Positions 26,001 through 34,600 of a stretch of 64,000 nt of DNA are shown piece by piece. Made by a program: the position numbers and the translations under genes. Numbering within the stretch: position 1 is the first letter of the stretch; each line of letters opens with the position of its first letter. Origin of the DNA: Streptomyces sp. A3M-1-3 (GTDB lineage: Bacteria; Actinomycetota; Actinomycetes; Streptomycetales; Streptomycetaceae); the NCBI RefSeq assembly GCF_024213665.1, contig NZ_JANAVP010000008.1, positions 124,001 to 188,000 of the forward strand, read 5' to 3'. The notes beneath the pieces were generated by a model. It was not told the DNA's origin and ran no database searches. It worked only from the letters and a program-made list of their open reading frames with translations.

Positions 26001-26903
26001 ATGACGAACCCTGCCGAACGGCTGGTGGATCTGCTCGACCTCGAGCAGATCGAAGTGAACATCTTCCGCGGGCGCAGCCCGCAGGAGTCCCTGCAGCGGG
26101 TCTTCGGAGGCCAGGTCGCCGGCCAGGCCCTGGTCGCGGCGGGCCGTACGACCGAGGGTGACCGCCCGGTGCACTCGCTGCACGCGTACTTCCTGCGGCC
26201 GGGCCGTCCGGGCGTGCCGATCGTCTATCAGGTCGAACGGGTCAGGGACGGGCGCTCCTTCACGACCCGCCGGGTCGTCGCAGTGCAGCAGGGCCGCACC
26301 ATCTTCAATCTGACGGCCTCGTTCCACAGCGCGGAGACGGGCAGCATCGAACACCAGCTGCCGCCCCGGCTTGAGCTTCCCGACCCCGAGTCGCTGCCGA
26401 CGGTCGCCGACGAGATCCGTGAGCACCTCGGCGAGCTGCCCGAGGCGCTGGAGCGCTTTGCCCGGCGCCAGCCCTTCGACATCCGGTACGTGGACCGGCT
26501 GCGCTGGACTCCGGAGCAGATCAAGGACGCCGATCCGCGCAGTGCGGTGTGGATGCGCGCGGTGGGGCCGCTGGGCGACGATCCGCTGGTGCACACCTGC
26601 GCCCTCACGTACGCGAGCGACATGACGCTGCTCGACGCGGTACGCATTCCGGTCGAGCCGCTGTGGGGTCCGCGTGGCTTCGACATGGCCTCGCTGGACC
26701 ACGCGATGTGGTTCCACCGCCCGTTCCGCGCGGACGAATGGTTCCTGTACGACCAGGAGTCCCCGATCGCCACGGGCGGCCGGGGTCTGGCCCGAGGCCG
26801 GATCTACGACCGCGAGGGCAGACTGCTGGTTTCCGTGGTGCAGGAGGGACTGTTCCGTCCGTACGACCCGAGTGACGCGGGCGCGCAGCAGCAGAAGCAG
26901 TAA
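26001..26903 (+). CDS. tesB: acyl-CoA thioesterase II
   Basis: A 300-residue double-hotdog thioesterase that hydrolyses acyl-CoA to fatty acid and CoA. Both hotdog domains are visible: VFGGQVAGQALVAAGRT and HSLHAYFLRPG in the first; SLDHAMWFHRPF with the catalytic Asp, and VSVVQEGLFR with the Gln, in the second. Length matches TesB. GGAG lies 8 bases before ATG 26001. The 36-base gap after the helicase gene suggests co-transcription. Confidence 0.92.
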   Translation: MTNPAERLVDLLDLEQIEVNIFRGRSPQESLQRVFGGQVAGQALVAAGRTTEGDRPVHSLHAYFLRPGRPGVPIVYQVERVRDGRSFTTRRVVAVQQGRTIFNLTASFHSAETGSIEHQLPPRLELPDPESLPTVADEIREHLGELPEALERFARRQPFDIRYVDRLRWTPEQIKDADPRSAVWMRAVGPLGDDPLVHTCALTYASDMTLLDAVRIPVEPLWGPRGFDMASLDHAMWFHRPFRADEWFLYDQESPIATGGRGLARGRIYDREGRLLVSVVQEGLFRPYDPSDAGAQQQKQ

Positions 26904-26921
26904 CGGCCAGGTCGTACGGAA

Positions 26922-28139
26922 TCACCGGCCGCGTCCCGGTGCCGCGCGTGCGTCGCGCAGGCGGCGGGCTCGTAACACCAGTTCCAGTTCGAAGCGCCGG
27001 TCCGGGTCGTCCACCTCGTCTCCCAGCAGTTCGCGGATCTGGCGTAATCGGTAGCGCACCGTCTGCGGGTGGACACCGAGGCGGGCGGCGATCTCGGGGG
27101 CGCCGCCCCGCGTCTCCAGCCAGGCGAGCAGTGTTTCGACAAGCCGCCGGCTGTGCGCGGGGGCGCAACTGTCGAGCGGCGCGAGGCAGCGGCGGGCCAG
27201 ATCCTCGATCAGTTCCTCGGGCGGCAGCAGGACCAGCGCCTCGGTGTGCTCGGTGCAGTGCAGGACCTGGCCGGCCGGGAGCAGTCCGCGTTCCATCAGG
27301 CGTACGGCGGCCCAGGCCCAGTGCAGCGACTTGGCCGCCTCGGCGAGCGGAACCGGCGGCCCGATCGCGCCGGACCAGCCCGTCATGGCGCGCCGCAGGA
27401 GTTCGGGGCGTCCGGCCGCGTGGGGGTCGGGGACGACCATGCGCGGCTGCTCGTACTCCATGTCCAGCAGCACGTCCTGGCCCACGGCCGGGGCGACGGA
27501 CTCGGGGGCCGGGCGCAGCAGGACTCCGACGGCGACCTGTTCGGGCAGCGGCCAGCCGATGCGCTCGGCATGTTCGGCGAGGGCGCCGGTCGGGTCGGTG
27601 CGGTGCTCGCTGAGCATCAGGGTGATCAACCGCCGTTGCAGCCGCAGCCGTTCGCCGGCCTGGCGGGCGGCGGCTTCGGCGTAGCCGCGTACGGACTGGG
27701 CGACGAGCCCGTCGAGGTACTCGAAGCCCGATTCCACCAGCTCGTACATGGCCGGTGGCGGAATCTCGACCTGCTGGCCGATCTCGGCGAGGCGGCGCCA
27801 CGCGAGCCTCACCCCGAGGCGGTAGATGGCCTGGAGCGAGTCGAGGCTGCGGCCCTGGAGCACCTCGCCGCGGCCGAACTCCTGGAAGACCTCGAGCCGT
27901 CGTCCGTTCGGCCCGTCCTCCTCCACGAGGTGGTCCACGAAGTCCTCCAGGGCCCGGCGGATGCCGACCAGCGCCATGGGTTCGCCCGAGTCGTCGACGA
28001 CGAGCGGCAGGCCGGGGTACTCCTTGCGGATCTCCGTCAGGATGGCCTGGGCGAGCGCGGGCACCTCGGCCATGGCCAGGGCCGCGAACCTGCGCGCCCG
28101 CACGCGGGGCACGTCCCGCCAGGCCGTGCGGACGGCCAT
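26922..28139 (-). CDS. PucR-type helix-turn-helix transcriptional regulator
   Basis: A 405-residue regulator. The C-terminal PucR HTH is clear: LETRGGAPEIAARLGVHPQT followed by VRYRLRQIRELLGD. The rest is helical (FVDHLVEEDGPNGRRLEVFQ; LQAIYRLGVRLAWRRLAEIG) and includes the GGDEF-like PucR middle region. ATG 28139 has GGAGG about 7 bases upstream; the longer frame has no signal. The small membrane protein gene upstream is on the same strand 55 bases away. Ligand and targets are unknown. Confidence 0.8.
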   Translation of the reverse strand: MAVRTAWRDVPRVRARRFAALAMAEVPALAQAILTEIRKEYPGLPLVVDDSGEPMALVGIRRALEDFVDHLVEEDGPNGRRLEVFQEFGRGEVLQGRSLDSLQAIYRLGVRLAWRRLAEIGQQVEIPPPAMYELVESGFEYLDGLVAQSVRGYAEAAARQAGERLRLQRRLITLMLSEHRTDPTGALAEHAERIGWPLPEQVAVGVLLRPAPESVAPAVGQDVLLDMEYEQPRMVVPDPHAAGRPELLRRAMTGWSGAIGPPVPLAEAAKSLHWAWAAVRLMERGLLPAGQVLHCTEHTEALVLLPPEELIEDLARRCLAPLDSCAPAHSRRLVETLLAWLETRGGAPEIAARLGVHPQTVRYRLRQIRELLGDEVDDPDRRFELELVLRARRLRDARAAPGRGR

Positions 28140-28194
28140 GGGTTCCTCCCTCGCTGCTGGTCGGCTGCGGCTTCGGGTACAGCTACAGGTGCAA

Positions 28195-28359
28195 CTACGG
28201 CTGAGGTGACGTCGACGGCCGGCCCGTCTCGAAGGAGACGAGCGGCACATTGGGCTGCTCGGGGGTGGCGTTCAGTGCGGCGACGATGCCGAAAGCGGCC
28301 CCCCCGGCGAGAACAGCGGCGGCCATGGTGGTCAGCACGGCAGCGGTCAGTCTGTGCAT
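28195..28359 (-). CDS. 54-residue small membrane/secreted protein
   Basis: A short frame from ATG 28359 to TAG 28195. It starts MHRLTAAVLTTMAAAVLAGG, continues AAFGIVAALNATPEQPNVPL, and ends VSFETGRPSTSPQP. The single hydrophobic segment (residues 5-28) followed by a polar tail fits a small anchored or secreted protein. AGAGG lies about 10 bases upstream of the ATG. The coding-style codon bias and the transmembrane pattern make chance unlikely. It precedes the PucR-type regulator on the same strand. No function is known. Confidence 0.6.
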   Translation of the reverse strand: MHRLTAAVLTTMAAAVLAGGAAFGIVAALNATPEQPNVPLVSFETGRPSTSPQP

Positions 28360-28524
28360 GGTTCAGCGAGCCTCTCGGTCGGAAGGCACCCCGCCCCACG
28401 GCACCGGCTCGGCGACTGCCCAGTCTGTGAGTGCCATTGACACTCCGTCAAGAGGGCGCTTACGGTCCCGGCCCGTACAGACGCACACCGTCCTGAATCC
28501 ACCCTCGCGCCCGGGAGTACCCGA

Positions 28525-29490
28525 ATGCGTCGTACCGCTTCGCCGTTGTCACTGGTCCTGCTGGGTGTCGGCGTCTTTCTGCTCGTACTGGCTCCGCTGC
28601 TCGCCTGGTACGTGGAGCCACGCGCCAAACGCACCCCGACCGATGTCGATGTCACCACGGTGTTCACCGGCACCGGCGAGTATTTCGACACCAGCAGCCT
28701 CAGACCCGTCAAGGGCAAACCGATCACCATCACCCGGCGGGTGCTGGGCGATGTCGCCGCGAGCGAGCGCAGCGGGCGGGCGGTGTGGGACGTCTCCACG
28801 GCGATCGACACGCCGGACACGCTGGCCTTCCGGGACCCGCGCCGGTCGTACCAGTGGACGCTGGAGCGCTGGGTGACCGACCGCCGGACCAACGCTCCGG
28901 TGCACTGCTGCGGGGAGACGCCGGAGTATCAGGGCGAGGCGTACCTGAAGTTCCCCTTCGATGTGCAGGAGCGGGGTTACCGCTGGTGGGACAACACGCT
29001 GGGGGCCACTGTCCAGCTGGAGTTCAGCGGTAGGAAGCGGGTGGCGGGGTACGAGGGCTACCGGTTCACCGGGGCCGTGACGGACACCCGGACGGGCACC
29101 CGGCAGGTGCCGGGGCGGCTGGTGGGCCTGCCGAAGCGAAGTCAGGTGCATGCCGAGGAGTGGTACGCCAACGCCGGTATCGAGCTCGTCGTGGACCGGC
29201 GGACCGGGCGCATCATGAACGCGAGAACCGCCCCCCGCAAGACGCTGCGCGCGCCCGGTGCGGCTGAGGCGAAGGTGGTCCTGCTGGACAGCGAGGGCCT
29301 GGAGTTCACCCCGGACACCCAGCGCGAACAGATGGCGCTGGCGAAGGCGGACAGCGGCATGCTGCGGGCGGTCGGCGAGACGGCGCCGATCGCCGGCGGA
29401 GCGGCCGGTCTGGTGCTGGCGGGCGCCGGCGCCGTACTTGTCACGCGGGGCAGAGAACGCCCGAATCCGCAGCAATCCGACACAATGTGA
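28525..29490 (+). CDS. DUF3068/PorA-family membrane-anchored protein
   Basis: A 321-residue protein with an N-terminal transmembrane helix (SLVLLGVGVFLLVLAPLLAW), a large extracellular domain (ITITRRVLGDV, LERWVTDRRTNAPVHCCGE, KFPFDVQERGYRWWDNTLG) and a C-terminal transmembrane helix (AGGAAGLVLAGAGAVLV). This matches DUF3068. Relatives lie near glycan and porin-type genes in mycolata. It heads a plus-strand block of glycosyltransferase and envelope genes, so it may act at the cell surface in glycan assembly or display; the role is inferred. Confidence 0.75.
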   Translation: MRRTASPLSLVLLGVGVFLLVLAPLLAWYVEPRAKRTPTDVDVTTVFTGTGEYFDTSSLRPVKGKPITITRRVLGDVAASERSGRAVWDVSTAIDTPDTLAFRDPRRSYQWTLERWVTDRRTNAPVHCCGETPEYQGEAYLKFPFDVQERGYRWWDNTLGATVQLEFSGRKRVAGYEGYRFTGAVTDTRTGTRQVPGRLVGLPKRSQVHAEEWYANAGIELVVDRRTGRIMNARTAPRKTLRAPGAAEAKVVLLDSEGLEFTPDTQREQMALAKADSGMLRAVGETAPIAGGAAGLVLAGAGAVLVTRGRERPNPQQSDTM

Positions 29491-29645
29491 TGAGGCGTCA
29501 GCTCCAGGGCGGGCCAAATTTGTCACCGCCGTGAGTAGCGGCATCGAACAGTGGGGCGAACACTACGTACCCCACCCCGCCACAGACCGCTCGCGCCGCT
29601 CACCCTTCCTCAACGTCCCGCACCCCGAGACGAGTTGGAGCTCGA

Positions 29646-30824
29646 ATGCCCCAGCACGTACCCCCCACGTTGCGCGCGCCACACCCCCACCCCCTGCCCC
29701 ACTCGACGCAGCTGCCTCAAGCGTCGCCTCACACGCCGCCTCACACGCCGAAGTCTCCCCATCCCCGCCGGATCGTCTTCCTCGCCCGCCGCGACCTGGG
29801 CAATCCCGCCGCCGGCGGCTCCGAACTCCTCATCGACCGCATCGCCGACGGGCTCACCGCTCACGGGCACCAGGTCACGCTCCTGTGCGGCGGCCCCGCC
29901 GCGTTCCGCGACTACCGCGTGGTCTCCGCCGGGGGCGACGCCGGGCATTTCCTGCGCGCCCGCCGCGCCTTCGAACGGCAGGTCGGCGACTGCGACCTGT
30001 TCGTCGAGGTGTGCAACGGCATGCCGTACCTCGCCCCGCTGTGGCACCGCGGACCGACGCTCTGCCTGGTCAACCATGTCCACACCGACATCTGGGGCGA
30101 ACGTTTCCCCGGCCCCGCCGCGCGGCTCGGCCGAGGGCTCGAACGGTGGGCGCTGACCCGCGCACACAGTGGCAGCCTGCTGGTCGCAGTCTCCGGTTCC
30201 ACGGCCGACGCGCTCCACGACCTCGGCGTCCCGCGCGACCGGATCCGCCTCGTCCACAACGGTGTCGAGGAGCCGGGCCCACTCGCCCCCAAGTCGGCGG
30301 AGCCGTTGTTCCTCGCCATGGGACGCCTGGTCGAGTACAAGCGGATCGACCTGCTGCTACGCCTGTGGGAGAGGGTCAGACCCGTCACCGGGGGCCGGCT
30401 CGTCATCGTAGGTGACGGGCCGGAACGGGACAGGCTGGAAGCCCTCGCGGGCCCCGGCGTGACCTTCACCGGCCGGGTGACGGAGGCCGAGAAACACCGG
30501 CTGCTGTGCGCGGCCTGGATGCTGCTGCACCCCTCGCTCGTCGAGGGCTGGGGTCTGGTGGTGACCGAGGCGGCGGCCCGCGGCACACCCGCCATCGGCT
30601 TCGACATACCTGGACTCAGGGACTCCGTCGACGACGGCGTCACCGGCGTACTCGCCCGCGGCGAGAGCTCGTTCGCCGCCGCCTGGTGCACGCTGGCGCT
30701 CAGCCCCGAGCGGCGCGAGGCCCTCGGCCGGGCGGCCGGGCAGCGGGCCGCGCACTTCCGCTGGGGCGCCACCGTCCGGCAGTTCCGGGCGGCGGCCGCG
30801 GAGGCCGCACTGCTGCGGAGGTGA
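29646..30824 (+). CDS. GT4-family glycosyltransferase
   Basis: A 392-residue GT-B retaining glycosyltransferase. After a Pro/His-rich N-terminal stretch (about 40 residues) comes IVFLARRDLGNPAAGGSELL (acceptor domain). The donor domain has FLAMGRLVEYKRIDLLLRLW, VGDGPERDRLE and the EGWGLVVTEAAARG motif of the E-x7-E type. It probably transfers a sugar from a nucleotide donor to an envelope glycan or lipid. GGAG lies 6 bases before ATG 29646. The methyltransferase gene follows 6 bases on. Confidence 0.88.
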   Translation: MPQHVPPTLRAPHPHPLPHSTQLPQASPHTPPHTPKSPHPRRIVFLARRDLGNPAAGGSELLIDRIADGLTAHGHQVTLLCGGPAAFRDYRVVSAGGDAGHFLRARRAFERQVGDCDLFVEVCNGMPYLAPLWHRGPTLCLVNHVHTDIWGERFPGPAARLGRGLERWALTRAHSGSLLVAVSGSTADALHDLGVPRDRIRLVHNGVEEPGPLAPKSAEPLFLAMGRLVEYKRIDLLLRLWERVRPVTGGRLVIVGDGPERDRLEALAGPGVTFTGRVTEAEKHRLLCAAWMLLHPSLVEGWGLVVTEAAARGTPAIGFDIPGLRDSVDDGVTGVLARGESSFAAAWCTLALSPERREALGRAAGQRAAHFRWGATVRQFRAAAAEAALLRR

Positions 30825-30830
30825 ACGGCT

Positions 30831-31613
30831 GTGAAGGATCCCTCCATCCGTAGATCCGTCGCTCTCTTCCGGGCGTTCATGCGCGAGCAGACCGACCCGG
30901 AACGGTGCTACACCCTGCTCGCCCACGACGCGGCCGAGCAGATCGAACGGCAGGTTCCGCTGCACGGCCGGCTGGTGGTGGACGTGGGCGGCGGACGCGG
31001 CCACTTCACCGAGGAGTTCCGGCGGCGCGGCGCGCAGAGCTTCCTCTTCGAGCCCGACCTGCGGGAACTGTGCGCGCGGGGCAGCGTTCCGGCGGGCTCG
31101 GTGGTCGCCGACGGGTATCTGCTGCCCCTGGCCGATGGCGTCGCCGACGTCTGCTTCTCCTCCAATGTGCTGGAGCACGTCGCCGACCCGCAGACGTTCC
31201 TTAGCGAGCTGGTCCGCGTCACCCGGCCGGGAGGGCTGGTCTATGTCTCGTTCACCAACTGGCTCTCCCCGTGGGGCGGTCACGAGTGGGCGCCCTGGCA
31301 CTACTTCGGCGCGGACCGCGCCCGGGCCCGGTACCGGCGGCGGACCGGACGGGCCGCCAAGCACACCCTCGGCGAGAACCTCTTCGCGATCCACATCGGT
31401 CCCACCCTGCGGCAGGTACGGGCCAGGGACGACGTGAGCGTCGTATCGGCCCGCTCGCGGTACTGGCCGTTCCTCGCGGAGGCCGTGACCCGCGTCCCGG
31501 GTCTGCGCGAGATCGCCACCTGGAACCTCCTCCTCATCCTCCGGCGCCGCACAGAAACGGCGGCAGAAACGGCAGCAGCCATGAACAGCCCACTGGGAGG
31601 CACCCGTGGCTGA
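30831..31613 (+). CDS. class I SAM-dependent methyltransferase
   Basis: A 260-residue methyltransferase with motif I VVDVGGGRGHF, acidic motif II FLFEPD, and post-motif region FSSNVLEHVADPQTF. It belongs with small-molecule/sugar methyltransferases (Methyltransf_11 type). GGAGG at 30817-30821 is 9 bases from GTG 30831. The last residues overlap the start of the arabinofuranosyltransferase gene by 8 bases, implying coupled translation. A sugar O-methyl cap on the glycan is a plausible job. Confidence 0.82.
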   Translation: MKDPSIRRSVALFRAFMREQTDPERCYTLLAHDAAEQIERQVPLHGRLVVDVGGGRGHFTEEFRRRGAQSFLFEPDLRELCARGSVPAGSVVADGYLLPLADGVADVCFSSNVLEHVADPQTFLSELVRVTRPGGLVYVSFTNWLSPWGGHEWAPWHYFGADRARARYRRRTGRAAKHTLGENLFAIHIGPTLRQVRARDDVSVVSARSRYWPFLAEAVTRVPGLREIATWNLLLILRRRTETAAETAAAMNSPLGGTRG

Positions 31614-34600
31614 AACGACGTTGACCCTCCCGCCGGGCGGCCGGCCCGGTCAGCCCCGGCCCACCGCGGCGCCACCGGCCCCGCCGCCGGCCGGCCGGCC
31701 GCGCCGCAGATCGTGGCTGCTGGCCTTCTGGGCGGCTGTCTTCGTCGCGTTCCTCTCCGTGTCACCGGGCCGGATGACCTTCGAGACCAAGCTCGCAGTG
31801 GTCGCCGACCCGTGGCGGTTCATCGGCGACCTCGGGGAACTCTGGCAGAGCCGCGCCGGGTTCGGCGGGCTGTCCAACCAGTACGCCGGATACGCCTTCC
31901 CCACCCTCCCGTACTACGCGCTCACCGACCTCGCGCACATCCCGGTGTGGCTGGCCGAGCGTCTGTGGCTGTCGCTGATCGTGGCCACCGCGTTCTGGGG
32001 TGCCCTGCGGCTCGCCGAGCGGCTGGACATCGGCACCGCGCGAACCCGGCTGCTCGGCGCTGTCTGCTACGCGCTGTGGCCGACCTTCACCATCGTCGTC
32101 GGCTCCACATCGGCGGCCGCGCTGCCCGGCGCACTGCTGCCGTGGGTGCTGCTGCCGCTCACCGGCACCCGTACCGGTCCGCGCGTGGCGGCGGCCACGT
32201 CCGCGCTGCTGATCCCCTTCATGGGCGGCGTGAACGCCGCATCGACGCTCGCCTCGCTGCTGCCCGTCGGGCTCTATCTGCTCAGCCGCCCGGCCGGTCC
32301 CCGTAAGCGCGCCCTGATCGCCTGGTGGGTTCCCGGTGTCCTGCTCGCCACCGCCTGGTGGGTGATCCCGCTGCTGCTGCTCGGCGTGTACGGCGAGGAC
32401 TTCATGCCGTACGTCGAGCAGGCCGACACCACCACCGGCACGATGTCCGCGACCGAACTGCTGCGCGGCGCCGGCAACTGGGTCGCGTACCTCCACTTCG
32501 GCGAAGCCTGGCTGCCCGCGGGCTGGACGGTGGCGACCGCGGCGGTCGCCATCCTCGGCTCGGCGTTCGCCGCCGCGCTGGGCCTCGCGGGGCTGGCCCG
32601 GCGCGATCTGCCGGAGCGCCGCTGGCTGCTGCTCACCGTACTCGCCGTGGTCCTCATCGCGCTGGCCGGATACGCCGGTTCCTTCGGCGCGCCCTTCCAC
32701 GACACGGTCCGGGACTGGCTGAACGGGCCGCTGAAGCCCTTCCGGAGCATCTACAAGTTCCAGCCGGGACTCGCCCTCGCGCTCGCGTTCGGGCTGATGC
32801 ACCTGGTGGCGGCGGCGGGGGTGAGCCGCGGGGCGCGGCCGCTCCCCGCGCGGCGCCACGCCCCCGTGATCGCCGCGCTACTCGTACTGCCCGGCCTGGC
32901 CTGGCCGTACGCCAACGGCACGATCCTGCAGCCAGGCGCGTTCAAGAAGCTGCCGAGCCAGTGGACGCAGGCCGCCGACTGGCTGGAGAAGAACGCGTCC
33001 GACAGCCGGGCCCTGGTCGTCCCCGCCACCGCCCACGGCCTCTACACCTGGGGCTCCCCCATCGACCAGCCCTTCGACGTGCTCGCCGACTCCCGCTGGG
33101 CGCAGCGCGACTTCGTGCCCTTCGGGACGCCTGGCTCGCGGCGTGCCATGGACGCGGTGGAGCAGGCGCTGATGAGCGGCACTGAAGTGCCGGGGCTGCG
33201 CGACTACTTGTCGCGCGCCGGGCTCTACCACGTCGTCGTACGCAACGACCTCGACCCGGACCAGATCGGGTACGTCCCGCCGATCACCGTGAAGCGGACC
33301 CTGGAGGCCTCCGGCTACCGGCGGGTCGCCGGATTCGACCCGGTGCTCACCGGCGGCCGCATCCCCAGCGGCACGCCGTTGCAGGTCCAGGGCATCTTCC
33401 CGCGGATGCAGGCCGTCGAGGTCTACCAGCCGGCAGGCGGCACCCGGCGCCCAGGCCCGGTCGGCCTGCAGGCGGTCGCCGATACCGCCGTGGTCAGCGG
33501 CGGGCCCGAGGCGCTGCTGCAACTGTCCACCGATCCGCGCCTGCGGGACCGGCCGACCGTGCTGACGGGGGACAACCATCCGGGGCTCGGCTCACCCGCG
33601 GCGCAGTACGTCGCGGACGGGCTGCGCCGAGCCGACACCCGGTTCGGACTGGTCAACAGCAACACCTCGTACACCTACACCGCCGGTGAACGGAACCACT
33701 CCGGGAGCCTGCAGGACCCGGGCGAGCAGCCGCGGCAGATCCTGCCGACGCAAGGGCCCGGCCACCAGACGACGGCTGTCCTGCGCGGTGCCGCCTCGGT
33801 GACCGCGTCCAGCAGTGGCAACTGGCTGTTCCACCTGCCGCAGTACGATCCGGTGAACGCCTTCGACGGCAACCCCCAGACCGCGTGGGCCGAGGGCAGT
33901 GCCAAAGACGCCGCGGGCCAGTGGCTGCGTATCGCCTTCTCCTCGCCCACCGACATTCCCGGCTCGCTGATGCTCACTCCGCTGCCCGGTGACGGGATGC
34001 GGGCCGCGCCCACGCTCGTACGGGTCGAGACCGACCAGGGCTCCGAGGACAGCCCGTTGCAGCCGAACGGAAACCCGCAGCCGGTCAAGGCGCCTGCCGG
34101 GCAGGCGAAATGGCTGAAGATCACCGTGCTCGCGGCGCAGTCCCCCAAGGCGGGGCTGGCCGGCGCGGGCCTCAGCGAGGTCTCGGTCCCCGGCGTCCAG
34201 GTGACGCGGCTGCTGCGGCTGCCCACCGACGCGCGTGACACCGACGCGCGGGCGGAGGTCTTCTCGCTGCACCGCGGCAGCGACCCGGGCGGGCTCTCGC
34301 CGGTCTCGGCCGAAGAGGGCCTGCACCGCAGGCTGAGCGTCGCCCGAGGCGGGGACTACGCCATCACGGCACAGGCGGTGCCGGTGCCGGGCGAGGCGCT
34401 GGACCGGCTCGTCACCGGCGCCGATCCGCGGCAGCGGCGGCAGATCACCGCGACCGCCGACTCCACCAGCCGGCTCGGGAACGGCCTCAGTCCGCGCAAT
34501 CTCGTCGACGAGGACCTGACCACCGCGTGGATCGCGGGCGACCGGCCGGTCATCCATCTGCGCTGGACCGGCCGGAAGACGATCGACGAGATCGTCCTCG

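Noticed and set aside
23418-26717. Minus-strand frame of 1099 codons opposite the DUF3516 helicase and tesB
   Set aside because: It is a GC-rich antisense shadow: the plus strand carries full helicase and thioesterase motifs, and the antisense protein has no recognisable domain.
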